From Enterobacter ludwigii (GTDB lineage: Bacteria > Pseudomonadota > Gammaproteobacteria > Enterobacterales > Enterobacteriaceae), in the NCBI RefSeq assembly GCF_001750725.1, contig NZ_CP017279.1, positions 1,116,001-1,180,000 on the forward strand: a stretch of 64,000 bases of DNA, written 5' to 3'. Made by a program: the position numbers and the translations under genes. The notes under the pieces were generated by a model. The model had not been told where the DNA came from. It was given only the letters and a program-made list of their open reading frames with translations, and did not search any database. Shown one piece after another: positions 8,368 through 19,971 of this stretch; the stretch's first letter is position 1, and each line of letters begins with the position of its first letter.

Positions 8368-9300
8368 TTAATTTCGGGACAGGTAATCGACGATTTTTTG
8401 CGTGTCGCTAAGCGAACAGAGACGTGTGCCCTGGTTGATGGTGGCAGCGCTACCCGCTGCGACGCCGTAGCGTGTCATCTCCAGTAATGAAGCACCCTGG
8501 GCCAGTTTCAGGGTCATCGCTCCAACCATGCTATCACCTGCGCCCACGGTACTCTGGCTTTTCATCGGCGGCGGGACAACCTGAACGGACCCCGTTTCGT
8601 CCACGGCCAGGGCACCCTGCGGGCCAAGGGAGACCACAACCCGTCGCGCTTTGCCGCTGTGAACCAGCTCCTGCACGGCGGTGAGGACATCGTCCGGCTG
8701 GTTCAGCTCGCGGTTCACCAGCGCGCTTAACTCTTTCTGATTGGGTTTAACCAGCTCAAGATTGCCCGGCGTCAGGGCTGCCTGAAGTGCCTCGCCGCTA
8801 CTGTCGACAATGCAGCGGATACCGCGTTGCTGCGCGGCCCGAATCAGCGCCGTCAGTTTTTCCGTGCTGACACCGGGCGGCAGGCTGCCGCTTATCACCA
8901 GCAGAGCTCCGCTCTCAATGGCCAGCACCTTCTCTTCAAGCTGACGAAACTCATCTTCACTGAGTTTTGCACCCGGCATGACGAAACGGTATTGCTCGCC
9001 GCTGGACTCCACGTGCACATGCAGGTTTTGCCGCGTCCAGTCTTTGGACTCGACGGTCTGCGAGGCCACCTGTTCATCGGCCAGCAGAGAGACCAGGTGC
9101 TCACCGGTCGCGCCGCCTGCGGGGAAAATTGCTGTCGCCTTTCCACCGAGGTGCGTTATGGCTCGCGCCACATTGATGCCGCCGCCGCCGGGCTCAAACA
9201 CCGGGGCGCTGCAGCGCAATTTACCTTCCGGGTAAATCTGGGGCGTCAGGGTGGCGGAATCGAGGGAAGGGGAGAGCGTCAGGGTGTAGATAGAAACCAT
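8368..9300 (-). CDS. pfkB: 6-phosphofructokinase 2 (PfkB family)
   Basis: Minor phosphofructokinase of glycolysis, fructose 6-phosphate + ATP to fructose 1,6-bisphosphate, in the ribokinase fold family. It has 310 residues and closely matches E. coli Pfk-2. Seen: the substrate-binding PGGGGINVARAI motif near residues 38-50, the KPNQKELSALVNREL segment, and the anion-hole/catalytic motif STVGAGDSMVGAM with the base aspartate. The start MVSIYTLTL at 9300 fits the family; a second Met lies one codon upstream. It is divergent from ydiY. Confidence 0.96.
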   Translation of the reverse strand: MVSIYTLTLSPSLDSATLTPQIYPEGKLRCSAPVFEPGGGGINVARAITHLGGKATAIFPAGGATGEHLVSLLADEQVASQTVESKDWTRQNLHVHVESSGEQYRFVMPGAKLSEDEFRQLEEKVLAIESGALLVISGSLPPGVSTEKLTALIRAAQQRGIRCIVDSSGEALQAALTPGNLELVKPNQKELSALVNRELNQPDDVLTAVQELVHSGKARRVVVSLGPQGALAVDETGSVQVVPPPMKSQSTVGAGDSMVGAMTLKLAQGASLLEMTRYGVAAGSAATINQGTRLCSLSDTQKIVDYLSRN

Positions 9301-9595
9301 CATTACCTCCTTTTAGCGTGGGTTTCTTTTAGTCTGGCACCATTTGTCAGGAAGGCAATGTAAATAACAGTATGATTTTAAATATGAATACTGACATAAA
9401 GTCTGCTGCGGCTTATATAAAATAAAACGCTTTTTGAGATCGTTCTTATTCAAAAAATGAAATAAGAAATCATTGCTATGTTATTTGCGGCTTTTTATAA
9501 TTTGTTACCTTTCTCTGGACGCCTTGTCATTGATCCTCAAGAAAGTTTCCGGGACCGTGTGGTCTCTTTTTTTGTTGTACGGACTCCTTAATAAA

Positions 9596-10354
9596 ATGAA
9601 GCTTTTGAAGACAGTACCCGCTGCACTGATGCTGGCGGGTGGCGTGTTTGCTGCAATGAACGCGACCGCAGATGATTCCGTTTTTACTGTCATGGACGAT
9701 CCAGCCACCGCGCAAAAACCGTTTGAAGGTAACCTGAACGCTGGCTATCTTGCACAATCCGGTAACACGAAAAGCTCCTCTCTCACGGCGGACAGTACGC
9801 TGACCTGGTACGGTAATACCACCGCCTGGTCTCTGTGGGGAAATGCCAGTAACACCTCCGCGAATGACGAACGCTCTTCCGAGAAATATGCGGTTGGCGG
9901 ACGTAGCCGTTACAACATGACCGACTTTGACTACCTGTTTGGTCAGGCCAGCTGGTTAACTGACCGTTACAACGGCTATCGCCAGCGTGATGTGTTCACT
10001 GCCGGTTACGGTCGTCAGTTCCTGAACGGTCCGGTACACAGTTTACGTTTTGAATTCGGTCCAGGCGTGCGCTACGACGAGTACACCGACGGCGAAACCA
10101 AAACTCAACCGCTCGGTTACGCTTCCGGCACCTATGCCTGGCAGATGACTGACAACACTAAATTTACCCAGGGGGTGTCTGTGTTTGGTGCCGACGATAC
10201 GACGCTGAACTCAGAAACAGCGCTGAACGTGGCCATCAACGAACACTTTGGCCTGAAAGTGGCCTACAACGTCACCTGGAACTCTTCTCCTCCTGATTCT
10301 GCTCCGGATCATACCGACCGCAGAACCACGGTTTCACTGGGTTATAAAATGTAA
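9596..10354 (+). CDS. ydiY: YdiY family outer membrane/periplasmic protein (DUF481)
   Basis: Protein of 252 residues with a signal peptide (MKLLKTVPAALMLAGGVFAAMNATA) followed by alternating beta-strand-like sequence ending in SLGYKM, an aromatic-hydrophobic pattern fitting a beta-barrel of the DUF481 family. It closely matches E. coli YdiY (an acid-inducible protein of unknown function). The start at 9596 is chosen because the signal peptide begins there; the open frame upstream of it is the 5' leader. The 295-base gap back to pfkB is AT-rich and holds the divergent promoters; no specific operator could be assigned. Confidence 0.9.
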   Translation: MKLLKTVPAALMLAGGVFAAMNATADDSVFTVMDDPATAQKPFEGNLNAGYLAQSGNTKSSSLTADSTLTWYGNTTAWSLWGNASNTSANDERSSEKYAVGGRSRYNMTDFDYLFGQASWLTDRYNGYRQRDVFTAGYGRQFLNGPVHSLRFEFGPGVRYDEYTDGETKTQPLGYASGTYAWQMTDNTKFTQGVSVFGADDTTLNSETALNVAINEHFGLKVAYNVTWNSSPPDSAPDHTDRRTTVSLGYKM

Positions 10355-10360
10355 TATTCT

Positions 10361-10391
10361 CGGGCCGATTACGCTATCGGCCCGTTTTTTA
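10361..10391 (+). terminator. Intrinsic terminator of ydiY
   Basis: CGGGCCGAT, loop TACGCT, ATCGGCCCG followed by TTTTTTATTTTTT: a 9-bp GC-rich stem and U tract seven bases past the stop. Confidence 0.93.
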
Positions 10392-10626
10392 TTTTTTGAA
10401 ACTGTGCTGTTTTATATTAAACACTGTTTTGAAATATCTGGTCTGCTGATATCGCCATAATTTCTTCATAATGCGCTTTCATTAATTTGCGGCTTATTTG
10501 ACACGAATTGATAACGTAACAGGCTAGGCAAAAGTGTGATCTGGATCTACACTCTTAGCACGGGCAGAATTCGGCCTTAAGGTATTTAGCATTATTAGTA
10601 TTAAATGTAGAAAGAGAAAAAACATT

Positions 10627-10860
10627 ATGAAAAAAATCAAAACTGCCGCAGCAGCGATGGTGCTTTCCGCACTGTCTTTTGGCGTATTTGCTGCTGATGA
10701 AACCACCCCGACAGCCAGTGACACCCACAGCCAAATCGGCATTGCGAAAGCCGCTGACGTTGAAGCCGGGTCTAACATCGCGCCAGCCTCTCAGTCCACC
10801 GGTCAGTCTATGAATGATGCTTTTGACGTCCATAAACTGGTTGCAGGTGAATGGTCCTGA
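10627..10860 (+). CDS. Small secreted protein of unknown function (77 aa)
   Basis: Not recognised. The ORF begins MKKIKTAAAAMVLSALSFGVFAADE, a textbook signal peptide similar to those of the BhsA/YdgH small periplasmic proteins, but the mature ~54 residues (rich in Ala, Ser, Thr, acidic) lack the YdgH-type domain. An 11-base purine-rich stretch AGAAAGAGAAAA precedes the ATG. A strong terminator follows, so it is a one-gene unit. Upstream are a TTGACA box (10498-10503) and a dyad AGTGT-N11-ACACT (10533-10553) that may be an operator. Expected location is the periplasm. Confidence 0.7.
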   Translation: MKKIKTAAAAMVLSALSFGVFAADETTPTASDTHSQIGIAKAADVEAGSNIAPASQSTGQSMNDAFDVHKLVAGEWS

Positions 10861-10910
10861 TGGGTTTTGCCGTGTTGTTATTGACGTTTAAACGCTAATT
10901 CAACGCGCCA

Positions 10911-10941
10911 AAAAAACCGGATTTTGTGGTACCGGTTTTTT
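10911..10941 (+). terminator. Intrinsic terminator of the 77-aa secreted protein gene
   Basis: AAAAAACCGG, an 11-base loop and CCGGTTTTTT form a symmetric stem with a U tract; the A tract makes it potentially bidirectional. Confidence 0.85.
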
Positions 10942-11058
10942 CGCGGTAAACCTATTTGACGTAAACCTATCGTCCGTATTTCGTCCTGGCGGTGAATACC
11001 CGCAAAAGGGTATTACGGATAACGATGTTATTCCCTGCGCAGTTATTTATATTCACGT
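10942..11058. other. Structured intergenic stretch between the terminator and yniD
   Basis: No gene seen. It holds a perfect 7-bp hairpin AATACCC/GGGTATT (10995-11014) flanked by imperfectly complementary ATCGTCCGTA and TACGGATAACGAT. This could be the 3' end of the yniD message or an unrecognised small RNA; no U tract supports a terminator. Confidence 0.35.
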
Positions 11059-11166
11059 TCAGCCCCAAATCATTGCCGCCCAACGCAGAAGCAGCATCGC
11101 GCCGCAGATGGCAATCAGCACCAGTACCATTTTCCAGTGTTTTACGGCAAAGCGTTTTGTTGGCAT
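11059..11166 (-). CDS. yniD: Small membrane protein YniD (35 aa)
   Basis: A very short gene reading MPTKRFAVKHWKMVLVLIAI and on to ...LLLRWAAMIWG, 35 residues, the size and near-sequence of E. coli YniD, a single-pass inner membrane protein of unknown function. A basic N-terminus (KR, K, HWK) followed by a single hydrophobic helix of about 18 residues is visible. The start is supported by AGGATCAGG seven to fifteen bases upstream. It lies between ydiY and thrS, the same broad neighbourhood as in E. coli. Confidence 0.85.
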   Translation of the reverse strand: MPTKRFAVKHWKMVLVLIAICGAMLLLRWAAMIWG

Positions 11167-11265
11167 AACCTGATCCTTGTAAGTTGATGCGAACAGTCTA
11201 CCAAACAGGGCGGGGAAATGCCCCTTCTCCAGTGGTGAATCAGGTTATGCCTGCTTCCGGTTCGG

Positions 11266-11358
11266 TTAGAACCAGTGGAATCGTTCTGCAAGAATCAACA
11301 ATAAACCGGTGGCTGAAAGGATGTTCAATATCACAACCGTTCTACTTGATACGTTCAT
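11266..11358 (-). CDS. YncL-like small membrane protein (30 aa)
   Basis: Thirty residues, MNVSSRTVVILNILSATGLL followed by LILAERFHWF. It resembles E. coli YncL, a 31-residue stress-responsive single-pass membrane protein that starts MNVSSRTVVLIN and ends in RFGWFI. A single hydrophobic helix (residues 8-24) is flanked by a polar N-terminus and an aromatic C-terminus. AAGGTG lies upstream of the ATG at a workable distance. The frame is open upstream, but the similarity and the ribosome site both point to this start. The identification as yncL rests on short similarity, in a location different from K-12. Confidence 0.7.
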   Translation of the reverse strand: MNVSSRTVVILNILSATGLLLILAERFHWF

Positions 11359-11519
11359 GGTATGCACCTTTGGGTTTAAAGACTTGTTCAAGAGTAGCCC
11401 AGCATCTCTGGAATGCGAGCACCGGAGATATGCGCCCTGCAAATTCATGAGAAAGTGCCAGCGCAGCAATCTGTCCGCAAAGGGTGCAATCTCTCTTTTG
11501 TTAGTGTTACCATTGCAGG

Positions 11520-11681
11520 GCTTGCCGTAAATCCGCATTTATCTGATTTTCGGTGGGTGAATGATCGCGAGCCAATTTGACGATTGTTGGTCAGATGGTG
11601 TCGTAATCTATTGTCAAATCACGATTATTTTCTTTGTATATGCTCTTATGTGTGGGGCATCACTGCAAATAAGGATATAAA
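11520..11681 (+). promoter_or_regulatory. thrS 5' leader with probable autoregulatory operator
   Basis: In E. coli ThrRS represses its own translation by binding a ~160-nt leader that mimics the tRNA-Thr anticodon arm. The region before this thrS is similar in length and holds a hairpin ATGCTC/GGGGCAT (11640-11662) whose loop contains UGU, one of the threonine anticodons, directly upstream of the AAGGATATAAA ribosome site. Structure and function are inferred from the family; the transcription start is not visible with certainty. Confidence 0.55.
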
Positions 11682-13610
11682 ATGCCTGTAATTACTCTTC
11701 CTGATGGCAGCCAACGCCATTACGACCACGCTGTAAGCCCAATGGATGTTGCCCTGGACATTGGTCCTGGACTCGCGAAAGCAACCATCGCTGGCCGTGT
11801 TAATGGTGAGCTGGTTGATGCATCTGACCTGATTGAAAGCGATGCGCAGCTGTCTATCATCACAGCGAAAGACGAAGAAGGTCTGGAGATCATTCGTCAC
11901 TCCTGCGCGCACCTGTTAGGTCATGCGATCAAACAGCTGTGGCCGAACACCAAAATGGCGATCGGTCCGGTTATCGACAACGGTTTCTACTATGACGTTG
12001 ATCTTGACCATACCCTGACTCAGGAAGATATCGACGCGCTCGAAAAACGTATGCACGAGCTCGCCGAAACTAACTATGACGTCATTAAGAAGAAAGTCAG
12101 CTGGCACGAAGCGCGTGAAACCTTCGTGAAGCGTGGCGAGAGCTATAAAGTCTCTATTCTTGATGAAAACATCTCTCATGATGACAAGCCTGGCTTGTAC
12201 CATCACGAAGAATACGTCGACATGTGCCGTGGACCGCACGTGCCGAACATGCGCTTCTGTCATCACTTTAAGCTGATGAAAATCGCGGGCGCCTACTGGC
12301 GTGGCGATAGCAACAACAAGATGTTGCAGCGTATCTATGGTACCGCGTGGGCCGATAAAAAAGCCCTTAACGCCTACCTGCAGCGCCTGGAAGAGGCGGC
12401 TAAACGTGACCACCGTAAAATCGGTAAACAGCTTGACCTGTACCACATGCAGGAAGAAGCGCCGGGTATGGTGTTCTGGCACAATGACGGCTGGACTATC
12501 TTCCGTGAACTGGAAACGTTCGTACGCTCCAAGCTGAAAGAGTACCAGTATCAGGAAGTGAAAGGCCCGTTCATGATGGACCGTGTGCTGTGGGAAAAAA
12601 CCGGCCACTGGGACAACTACAAAGATGCGATGTTCACCACCTCTTCTGAGAACCGTGAATACTGCATTAAGCCAATGAACTGCCCGGGCCACGTTCAGAT
12701 CTTCAACCAGGGTCTGAAATCCTACCGCGATCTGCCGCTGCGTATGGCAGAGTTCGGTAGCTGCCACCGTAACGAGCCATCAGGTGCATTGCACGGTCTG
12801 ATGCGTGTTCGTGGCTTTACTCAGGATGATGCACATATCTTCTGTACTGAAGATCAGGTTCGTGATGAAGTTAATGCCTGTATTCGTATGGTCTACGATA
12901 TGTACAGCACCTTTGGCTTCGAGAAGATCGTTGTCAAACTCTCAACGCGTCCGGAAAAACGTATCGGTAGCGATGAGACCTGGGATCGCGCAGAAGCGGA
13001 TCTCGCCGTGGCGCTGGAAGAGAACGGCATTCCGTTTGAATACCAGCTGGGCGAGGGCGCATTCTACGGTCCGAAAATTGAATTTACCCTGTATGACTGC
13101 CTCGATCGCGCATGGCAGTGCGGTACTGTACAGCTGGACTTCTCCCTGCCGCAGCGTTTAAGCGCCTCTTATGTTGGCGAAGATAACGAACGTCAGGTAC
13201 CGGTTATGATTCACCGTGCAATCCTCGGTTCTCTGGAGCGCTTCATCGGCATCCTGACTGAAGAGTTTGCCGGCTTCTTCCCAACCTGGCTTGCGCCAGT
13301 GCAGGTCGTGGTGATGAACATTACCGATTCTCAGGCTGAATACGTTAAAGAATTGACGCAGAAACTACAAAATGCGGGCATTCGCGTAAAAGCAGACTTG
13401 AGAAATGAGAAGATTGGCTTTAAAATCCGCGAGCACACTTTACGTCGTGTCCCGTATATGTTGGTCTGTGGTGATAAAGAGGTGGAAGCAGGCAAAGTTG
13501 CCGTTCGCACCCGCCGTGGTAAAGACCTGGGGAGCCTGGACGTAAGTGAAGTGATTGAGAAGCTGCAACAAGAGATTCGCAGCCGCAGTCTTCAACAACT
13601 GGAGGAATAA
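11682..13610 (+). CDS. thrS: Threonyl-tRNA synthetase
   Basis: Class II aminoacyl-tRNA synthetase charging tRNA-Thr. It has 642 residues, exactly the E. coli length. Domains in order: TGS domain (1-62, [20 protein letters not shown]), editing domain with [11 protein letters not shown] and CRGPHVPNM zinc/editing motifs, the catalytic core (about 240-535) with [15 protein letters not shown] supplying a zinc cysteine and [17 protein letters not shown] as class II motif 2, and the C-terminal anticodon-binding domain. AAGGAT precedes the ATG. It starts the translation operon thrS-infC-rpmI-rplT and its stop lies only three bases before the infC start. Confidence 0.98.
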   Translation: MPVITLPDGSQRHYDHAVSPMDVALDIGPGLAKATIAGRVNGELVDASDLIESDAQLSIITAKDEEGLEIIRHSCAHLLGHAIKQLWPNTKMAIGPVIDNGFYYDVDLDHTLTQEDIDALEKRMHELAETNYDVIKKKVSWHEARETFVKRGESYKVSILDENISHDDKPGLYHHEEYVDMCRGPHVPNMRFCHHFKLMKIAGAYWRGDSNNKMLQRIYGTAWADKKALNAYLQRLEEAAKRDHRKIGKQLDLYHMQEEAPGMVFWHNDGWTIFRELETFVRSKLKEYQYQEVKGPFMMDRVLWEKTGHWDNYKDAMFTTSSENREYCIKPMNCPGHVQIFNQGLKSYRDLPLRMAEFGSCHRNEPSGALHGLMRVRGFTQDDAHIFCTEDQVRDEVNACIRMVYDMYSTFGFEKIVVKLSTRPEKRIGSDETWDRAEADLAVALEENGIPFEYQLGEGAFYGPKIEFTLYDCLDRAWQCGTVQLDFSLPQRLSASYVGEDNERQVPVMIHRAILGSLERFIGILTEEFAGFFPTWLAPVQVVVMNITDSQAEYVKELTQKLQNAGIRVKADLRNEKIGFKIREHTLRRVPYMLVCGDKEVEAGKVAVRTRRGKDLGSLDVSEVIEKLQQEIRSRSLQQLEE

Positions 13611-14156
<546 letters not shown>

Positions 14157-14170
14157 GGCCTTCAAGCAGC

Positions 14171-14204
14171 AAAACCTGTGGAGCCTTCGGGTCTCATAGG
14201 TTTT
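14171..14204 (+). promoter_or_regulatory. Hairpin in the infC-rpmI interval, probable part of the L20 translational operator
   Basis: AAAACCT and AGGTTTT close a structured loop with GAGCC-UUCG-GGUCUC inside. It lies between the infC stop and rpmI. In E. coli L20 represses rpmI-rplT by binding RNA structures in this interval. The U tract after the stem is short (UUUUGUUC), so partial termination is also possible. Confidence 0.55.
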
Positions 14205-14229
14205 GTTCGCCTATGTTTCGTTTATTTAA

Positions 14230-14451
<222 letters not shown>

Positions 14452-14477
14452 GCCGTTAACGTTTAATTTTTTACTAA

Positions 14478-14858
<381 letters not shown>

Positions 14859-14866
14859 GCCAGTTG

Positions 14867-14893
14867 AAAGAGGGGGCTTCGCTCCCTCTTTTC
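14867..14893 (+). terminator. Intrinsic terminator after rplT
   Basis: AAAGAGGGGGC, loop TTC, GCTCCCTCTTTT, nine bases past the rplT stop. Confidence 0.9.
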
Positions 14894-14981
14894 ATTTAAC
14901 ACCATCAGAACATTGACTTTTACCCGTGCAACCTTTTCAATAAGGTCTTAACGGTTTTTTACCACACAAGGTAACGCAAGC

Positions 14982-15026
14982 ATGAATGCTGCTATTTTCC
15001 GCTTCTTCTTTTACTTTAGCACCTGA
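14982..15026 (+). CDS. pheM: pheST leader peptide PheM (14 aa)
   Basis: Reads [14 protein letters not shown] followed by TGA: 14 residues with five Phe codons, identical to the known PheM leader. Ribosome stalling on the Phe codons when charged tRNA-Phe is scarce controls the attenuator immediately downstream, so pheST expression rises. The ATG is preceded by AAGGTAACGCAAG. Confidence 0.95.
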
Positions 15027-15030
15027 ATTC

Positions 15031-15099
15031 AGGAGGCTAGCGCGTGAAAGATGAAACGAAAAACAGCGCCAGATAAGCCTCCTGATGGAGGCTTTTTTT
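15031..15099 (+). terminator. pheST attenuator: antiterminator and terminator hairpins
   Basis: The terminator is AAGCCTCC-TGAT-GGAGGCTT followed by TTTTTT (15075-15099). The segment AGGAGGCT at 15031-15038, just after the PheM stop, is perfectly complementary to AGCCTCCT at 15076-15083 and can form the competing antiterminator. A perfect 12-bp palindrome CCTGAATTCAGG (15022-15033) overlaps the PheM stop. This is the classical Phe attenuation arrangement. Confidence 0.92.
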
Positions 15100-15121
15100 G
15101 TGTCTAAATTCGAGAGAATAA

Positions 15122-16147
<1,026 letters not shown>

Positions 16148-16162
16148 GGGCAGGACAGAACA

Positions 16163-18550
16163 ATGAAATTCAGTGAACTGTGGTTACGCGAATGGGTGAA
16201 CACCACGCTTGATAGCGAAGCGCTTTCCAACCAGATCACCATGGCGGGTCTGGAAGTTGACGGTGTTGAGCCGGTTTCTGGCGCTTTCAATGGCGTCGTT
16301 GTGGGCGAAGTGGTTGAGTGCGGTCAGCACCCTAACGCTGACAAGCTGCGTGTGACAAAAGTTAACGTAGGCGGCGATCGCCTGCTGGATATCGTCTGCG
16401 GCGCGCCAAACTGCCGTCAGGGCCTGAAAGTGGCCGTGGCGACCGTGGGGGCAGTACTGCCGGGCGATTTTAAAATTAAAGCAGCGAAACTGCGCGGTGA
16501 GCCGTCTGAAGGCATGCTGTGTTCGTTCTCTGAGCTGGGTATTTCCGACGATCACAATGGCATCATTGAGCTGCCGCTTGATGCGCCTATTGGTACCGAC
16601 ATCCGCGAATACCTGAAACTTGATGACAACACCATTGAAATCAGCGTGACGCCAAACCGTGCGGACTGCTTAGGCATTATCGGCGTGGCCCGCGATGTGG
16701 CCGTGCTGAACCAGACTGAACTGAACGTACCGGAAATCGTACCGGTTGACGCTACCATCAGTGACACACTGCCGATTCAGGTTGAAGCCGCTGATGCGTG
16801 CCCACGCTACCTTGGTCGCGTGGTGAAAGGCATTAACGTAAAAGCGCCAACCCCGCTGTGGATGAAAGAGAAGCTGCGTCGCTGTGGTATTCGTTCTATC
16901 GACGCCGTCGTTGACGTGACCAACTATGTTCTGCTGGAGCTGGGTCAGCCGATGCACGCGTTCGATAAAGATCGTATCGAAGGCGGTATTGTGGTGCGTA
17001 TGGCGAAAGAGGGCGAAACCCTGGTTCTGCTCGACGGCAGCGAAGCAAAACTGAATGCTGATACGCTGGTGATAGCGGACCACGTTAAAGCGCTGGCGAT
17101 GGGCGGTATCTTCGGTGGCGAACACTCCGGTGTAAACGATGAAACGCAAAACGTTTTGCTGGAATGTGCGTTTTTCAGCCCGCTCTCTATCACCGGTCGC
17201 GCACGTCGTCACGGCCTGCATACCGATGCCTCTCACCGTTATGAGCGTGGCGTCGATCCGGCACTGCAGCACAAAGCGATGGAGCGTGCGACGCGTCTGC
17301 TGATCGACATCTGCGGCGGTGAAGCGGGCCCGGTTATCGACGTCACCCACGAAGCGACGTTACCGAAGCGTGCGACCATTACCCTGCGTCGTAGCAAGCT
17401 GGATCGTCTGATTGGTCACCATGTTTCTGACGCACAGGTCAGCGATATCCTTCGCCGCCTGGGTTGTGATGTGACCGAAGGGCAGGACGAGTGGAAAGCC
17501 GTTGCGCCATCCTGGCGTTTCGACATGGAGATCGAAGAAGATCTGGTGGAAGAAGTGGCTCGCGTATACGGCTACAACAACATCCCGGATGAGCCTGTTC
17601 AGGCGGGTCTGGTGATGGGAAGCCACCGTGAAGCAGATTTGTCTCTTAAGCGTGTGAAAACCATGCTGAACGACAAAGGTTATCAGGAAGTGATCACCTA
17701 CAGCTTTGTTGATCCAAAACTGCAGCAGATGATCCATCCGGGCCAGGAGGCGCTGATCCTGCCAAGCCCAATCTCCAGCGAAATGTCCGCGATGCGCCTG
17801 TCCCTGTGGACCGGTCTGCTGGGGACTATCGTTTACAACCAGAATCGTCAGCAAAACCGCGTGCGAATTTTCGAAAGTGGTTTACGCTTTGTACCGGATA
17901 ATCAGGCAAATTTAGGCATCCTTCAGGATCTCATGCTGGCTGGTGCCATCAGCGGTAACCGTTACGAAGAGCACTGGGACCTGGCAAAAGGCACGGTTGA
18001 TTTCTACGATATGAAGGGAGATCTGGAAGCAATTCTCGATCTGACCGGTAAATTATCTGAAATTGAATTCCGTGCAGAAGCGATCCCTGCGCTGCATCCA
18101 GGCCAGAGCGCGGCTATCTATTTAGACGGCAAACGCATTGGTTTCATTGGCGTTGTTCATCCTGAGCTGGAGCGCAAGCTGGACCTGAACGGCCGTACCA
18201 TCGTGTTCGAGCTGGAATGGAGCCCGGTTGCAGACCGCGTTATTCCTCAGGCCCGCGACGTCTCACGCTTCCCGGCAAACCGCCGTGATATCGCGGTTGT
18301 GGTCGCGGAAAATGTGCCCGCAGCAGATATTTTGGCCGAATGTAAGAAAGTTGGCGTAAATCAGGTAGTTGGCGTAAACTTATTTGACGTGTACCGCGGC
18401 AAGGGCGTAGCAGAAGGTTTCAAGAGCCTCGCTATTAGCCTTATCCTTCAGGATACCAGCCGTACACTCGAAGAAGAGGAGATTGCCGCTACCGTCGCCA
18501 AATGTGTAGAGGCATTAAAAGAGCGATTCCAGGCATCATTGAGGGATTGA
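16163..18550 (+). CDS. pheT: Phenylalanyl-tRNA synthetase beta subunit
   Basis: Beta chain of 795 residues, same as E. coli. Domains in order: EMAP-like tRNA-binding domain (about 40-150, [20 protein letters not shown]), B3/B4 editing domain, B5 domain, a catalytic-like core lacking class II motifs, and the C-terminal FDX-ACB anticodon-binding domain (about 700-795, [18 protein letters not shown]). AGGGCAGGACAGAACA lies before the ATG. Cotranscribed with pheS and followed after four bases by ihfA. Confidence 0.98.
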   Translation: MKFSELWLREWVNTTLDSEALSNQITMAGLEVDGVEPVSGAFNGVVVGEVVECGQHPNADKLRVTKVNVGGDRLLDIVCGAPNCRQGLKVAVATVGAVLPGDFKIKAAKLRGEPSEGMLCSFSELGISDDHNGIIELPLDAPIGTDIREYLKLDDNTIEISVTPNRADCLGIIGVARDVAVLNQTELNVPEIVPVDATISDTLPIQVEAADACPRYLGRVVKGINVKAPTPLWMKEKLRRCGIRSIDAVVDVTNYVLLELGQPMHAFDKDRIEGGIVVRMAKEGETLVLLDGSEAKLNADTLVIADHVKALAMGGIFGGEHSGVNDETQNVLLECAFFSPLSITGRARRHGLHTDASHRYERGVDPALQHKAMERATRLLIDICGGEAGPVIDVTHEATLPKRATITLRRSKLDRLIGHHVSDAQVSDILRRLGCDVTEGQDEWKAVAPSWRFDMEIEEDLVEEVARVYGYNNIPDEPVQAGLVMGSHREADLSLKRVKTMLNDKGYQEVITYSFVDPKLQQMIHPGQEALILPSPISSEMSAMRLSLWTGLLGTIVYNQNRQQNRVRIFESGLRFVPDNQANLGILQDLMLAGAISGNRYEEHWDLAKGTVDFYDMKGDLEAILDLTGKLSEIEFRAEAIPALHPGQSAAIYLDGKRIGFIGVVHPELERKLDLNGRTIVFELEWSPVADRVIPQARDVSRFPANRRDIAVVVAENVPAADILAECKKVGVNQVVGVNLFDVYRGKGVAEGFKSLAISLILQDTSRTLEEEEIAATVAKCVEALKERFQASLRD

Positions 18551-18554
18551 ACCT

Positions 18555-18854
18555 ATGGCGCTTACAAAAGCTGAAATGTCAGAATATCTGTTTGATAAGC
18601 TTGGGCTTAGCAAACGAGATGCCAAAGAGCTGGTAGAGCTGTTTTTCGAAGAGATCCGTCGTGCTCTGGAAAATGGTGAGCAGGTAAAACTCTCCGGTTT
18701 TGGCAATTTTGATTTGCGTGACAAAAACCAACGTCCGGGCCGTAACCCAAAGACGGGGGAAGATATTCCGATTACAGCCCGCCGCGTGGTGACCTTCAGA
18801 CCCGGCCAGAAGTTAAAAAGCCGTGTCGAAAACGCAACGCCCAAAGCAGAGTAA
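18555..18854 (+). CDS. ihfA: Integration host factor alpha subunit
   Basis: DNA-bending nucleoid protein of 99 residues, which pairs with IhfB. It contains the beta-arm tip segment [14 protein letters not shown] with the intercalating proline, and matches E. coli HimA nearly throughout. It is the last gene of the pheM-pheST-ihfA unit. IHF is needed for sigma-54 promoters, which is relevant to the formate dehydrogenase promoter at 61.9 kb. Confidence 0.98.
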   Translation: MALTKAEMSEYLFDKLGLSKRDAKELVELFFEEIRRALENGEQVKLSGFGNFDLRDKNQRPGRNPKTGEDIPITARRVVTFRPGQKLKSRVENATPKAE

Positions 18855-18866
18855 TATGAACTAACT

Positions 18867-18893
18867 AAAAAGGCCGCTCACGCGGCCTTTTTT
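18867..18893 (+). terminator. Intrinsic terminator after ihfA
   Basis: AAAAAGGCCGC, loop TCAC, GCGGCCTTTTTT; a 7-bp GC core with A and U tracts. Confidence 0.93.
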
Positions 18894-18951
18894 CTTTGCG
18901 CTCTCTGGCAAACCCGCCGTAAAATCAATTACATCACACGCTACTAAAACC

Positions 18952-19938
18952 ATGTCCATGCTTGATTATGCCCATCGCCAGCACCGTTTAGATCAACGAC
19001 ACCTGCTTTTGCTCGTGCTGCTGCTCATTGTTACCGCAGGCGTTAGCCTGTGCGCAGGGGAACAGTGGATAGGACCTGAACACTGGTTTGAGCCTGAGGG
19101 GCAGCTTTTCGTCTGGCAAATCCGTCTGCCGCGCACGCTGGCAGTGATCCTGGTGGGCGCCGCGCTGGCACTGTGCGGCACCATTATGCAGGCATTATTT
19201 GATAACCCGCTGGCGGAGCCCGGGCTGCTCGGTGTGTCGAATGGCGCGGGCGTAGGGCTGGTGGCGGCGGTGATGTTGGGCGGGGGGGAACTCTCCTCAT
19301 GGGGAATTAGCCTCAGCGCCATTATCGGCGCGTTGCTGATAACAGTAATCCTTTTGCGCTTTGCCAGACGGCACTTATCAACCAGTCGGCTGCTGCTTGC
19401 CGGGGTGGCTCTGGGGATCATCTGTAGCGCGCTGATGACCTGGGCGGTGTATTTCTCCACGTCCTTTGACTTGCGTCAGTTGATGTACTGGATGATGGGC
19501 GGCTTCGGGGGCGTAGACTGGCGCCAGGGCTGGCTGATGGCACTGCTGATACCGGTCTTGCTGTGGGCAGGCCTGCAGGCACAGCCGCTGAATATTCTCG
19601 CGCTGGGGGAAACCTCGGCCCGCCAGCTTGGCATGCCGATAGGCTTCTGGCGTAACGTGCTGGTCATTGCCATTGGCTGGCTGGTTGGGGTGAGCGTGGC
19701 ACTGGCCGGGGCGATTGGCTTTATTGGGCTGGTTATCCCCCACATGCTGCGTCTGTGCGGGATCACCGACCATCGAACCTTACTGCCGGCCTCGGCGGTT
19801 GCCGGGGCGGTAACGCTGCTGGTGGCGGATATCATCGCCCGGCTCGCCCTGACAGCCGCTGAGCTGCCAATAGGCGTGGTGACCGCCACGCTGGGCGCGC
19901 CGGTATTTATCTGGCTACTATTAAAATCCGGACGTTAA
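18952..19938 (+). CDS. btuC: Vitamin B12 ABC transporter permease BtuC
   Basis: Inner-membrane permease of the BtuCDF cobalamin importer (FecCD family, about ten transmembrane helices). It has 328 residues; conserved [41 protein letters not shown] and the ATPase-coupling loop region [18 protein letters not shown]. The first ~25 residues differ from E. coli BtuC. Two ATGs, 18952 and 18958, both fit and no clear ribosome site separates them. No cobalamin riboswitch is seen upstream. It heads the btuC-btuE-btuD unit. Confidence 0.95.
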   Translation: MSMLDYAHRQHRLDQRHLLLLVLLLIVTAGVSLCAGEQWIGPEHWFEPEGQLFVWQIRLPRTLAVILVGAALALCGTIMQALFDNPLAEPGLLGVSNGAGVGLVAAVMLGGGELSSWGISLSAIIGALLITVILLRFARRHLSTSRLLLAGVALGIICSALMTWAVYFSTSFDLRQLMYWMMGGFGGVDWRQGWLMALLIPVLLWAGLQAQPLNILALGETSARQLGMPIGFWRNVLVIAIGWLVGVSVALAGAIGFIGLVIPHMLRLCGITDHRTLLPASAVAGAVTLLVADIIARLALTAAELPIGVVTATLGAPVFIWLLLKSGR

Positions 19939-19971
19939 ATCACTACCCGTAAGATAACCTGAGGGAATGCT

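Noticed and set aside
18894..18951. Cobalamin riboswitch before btuC
   Set aside because: Only 58 bases lie between the ihfA terminator and btuC, too short, and no B12-box was seen.
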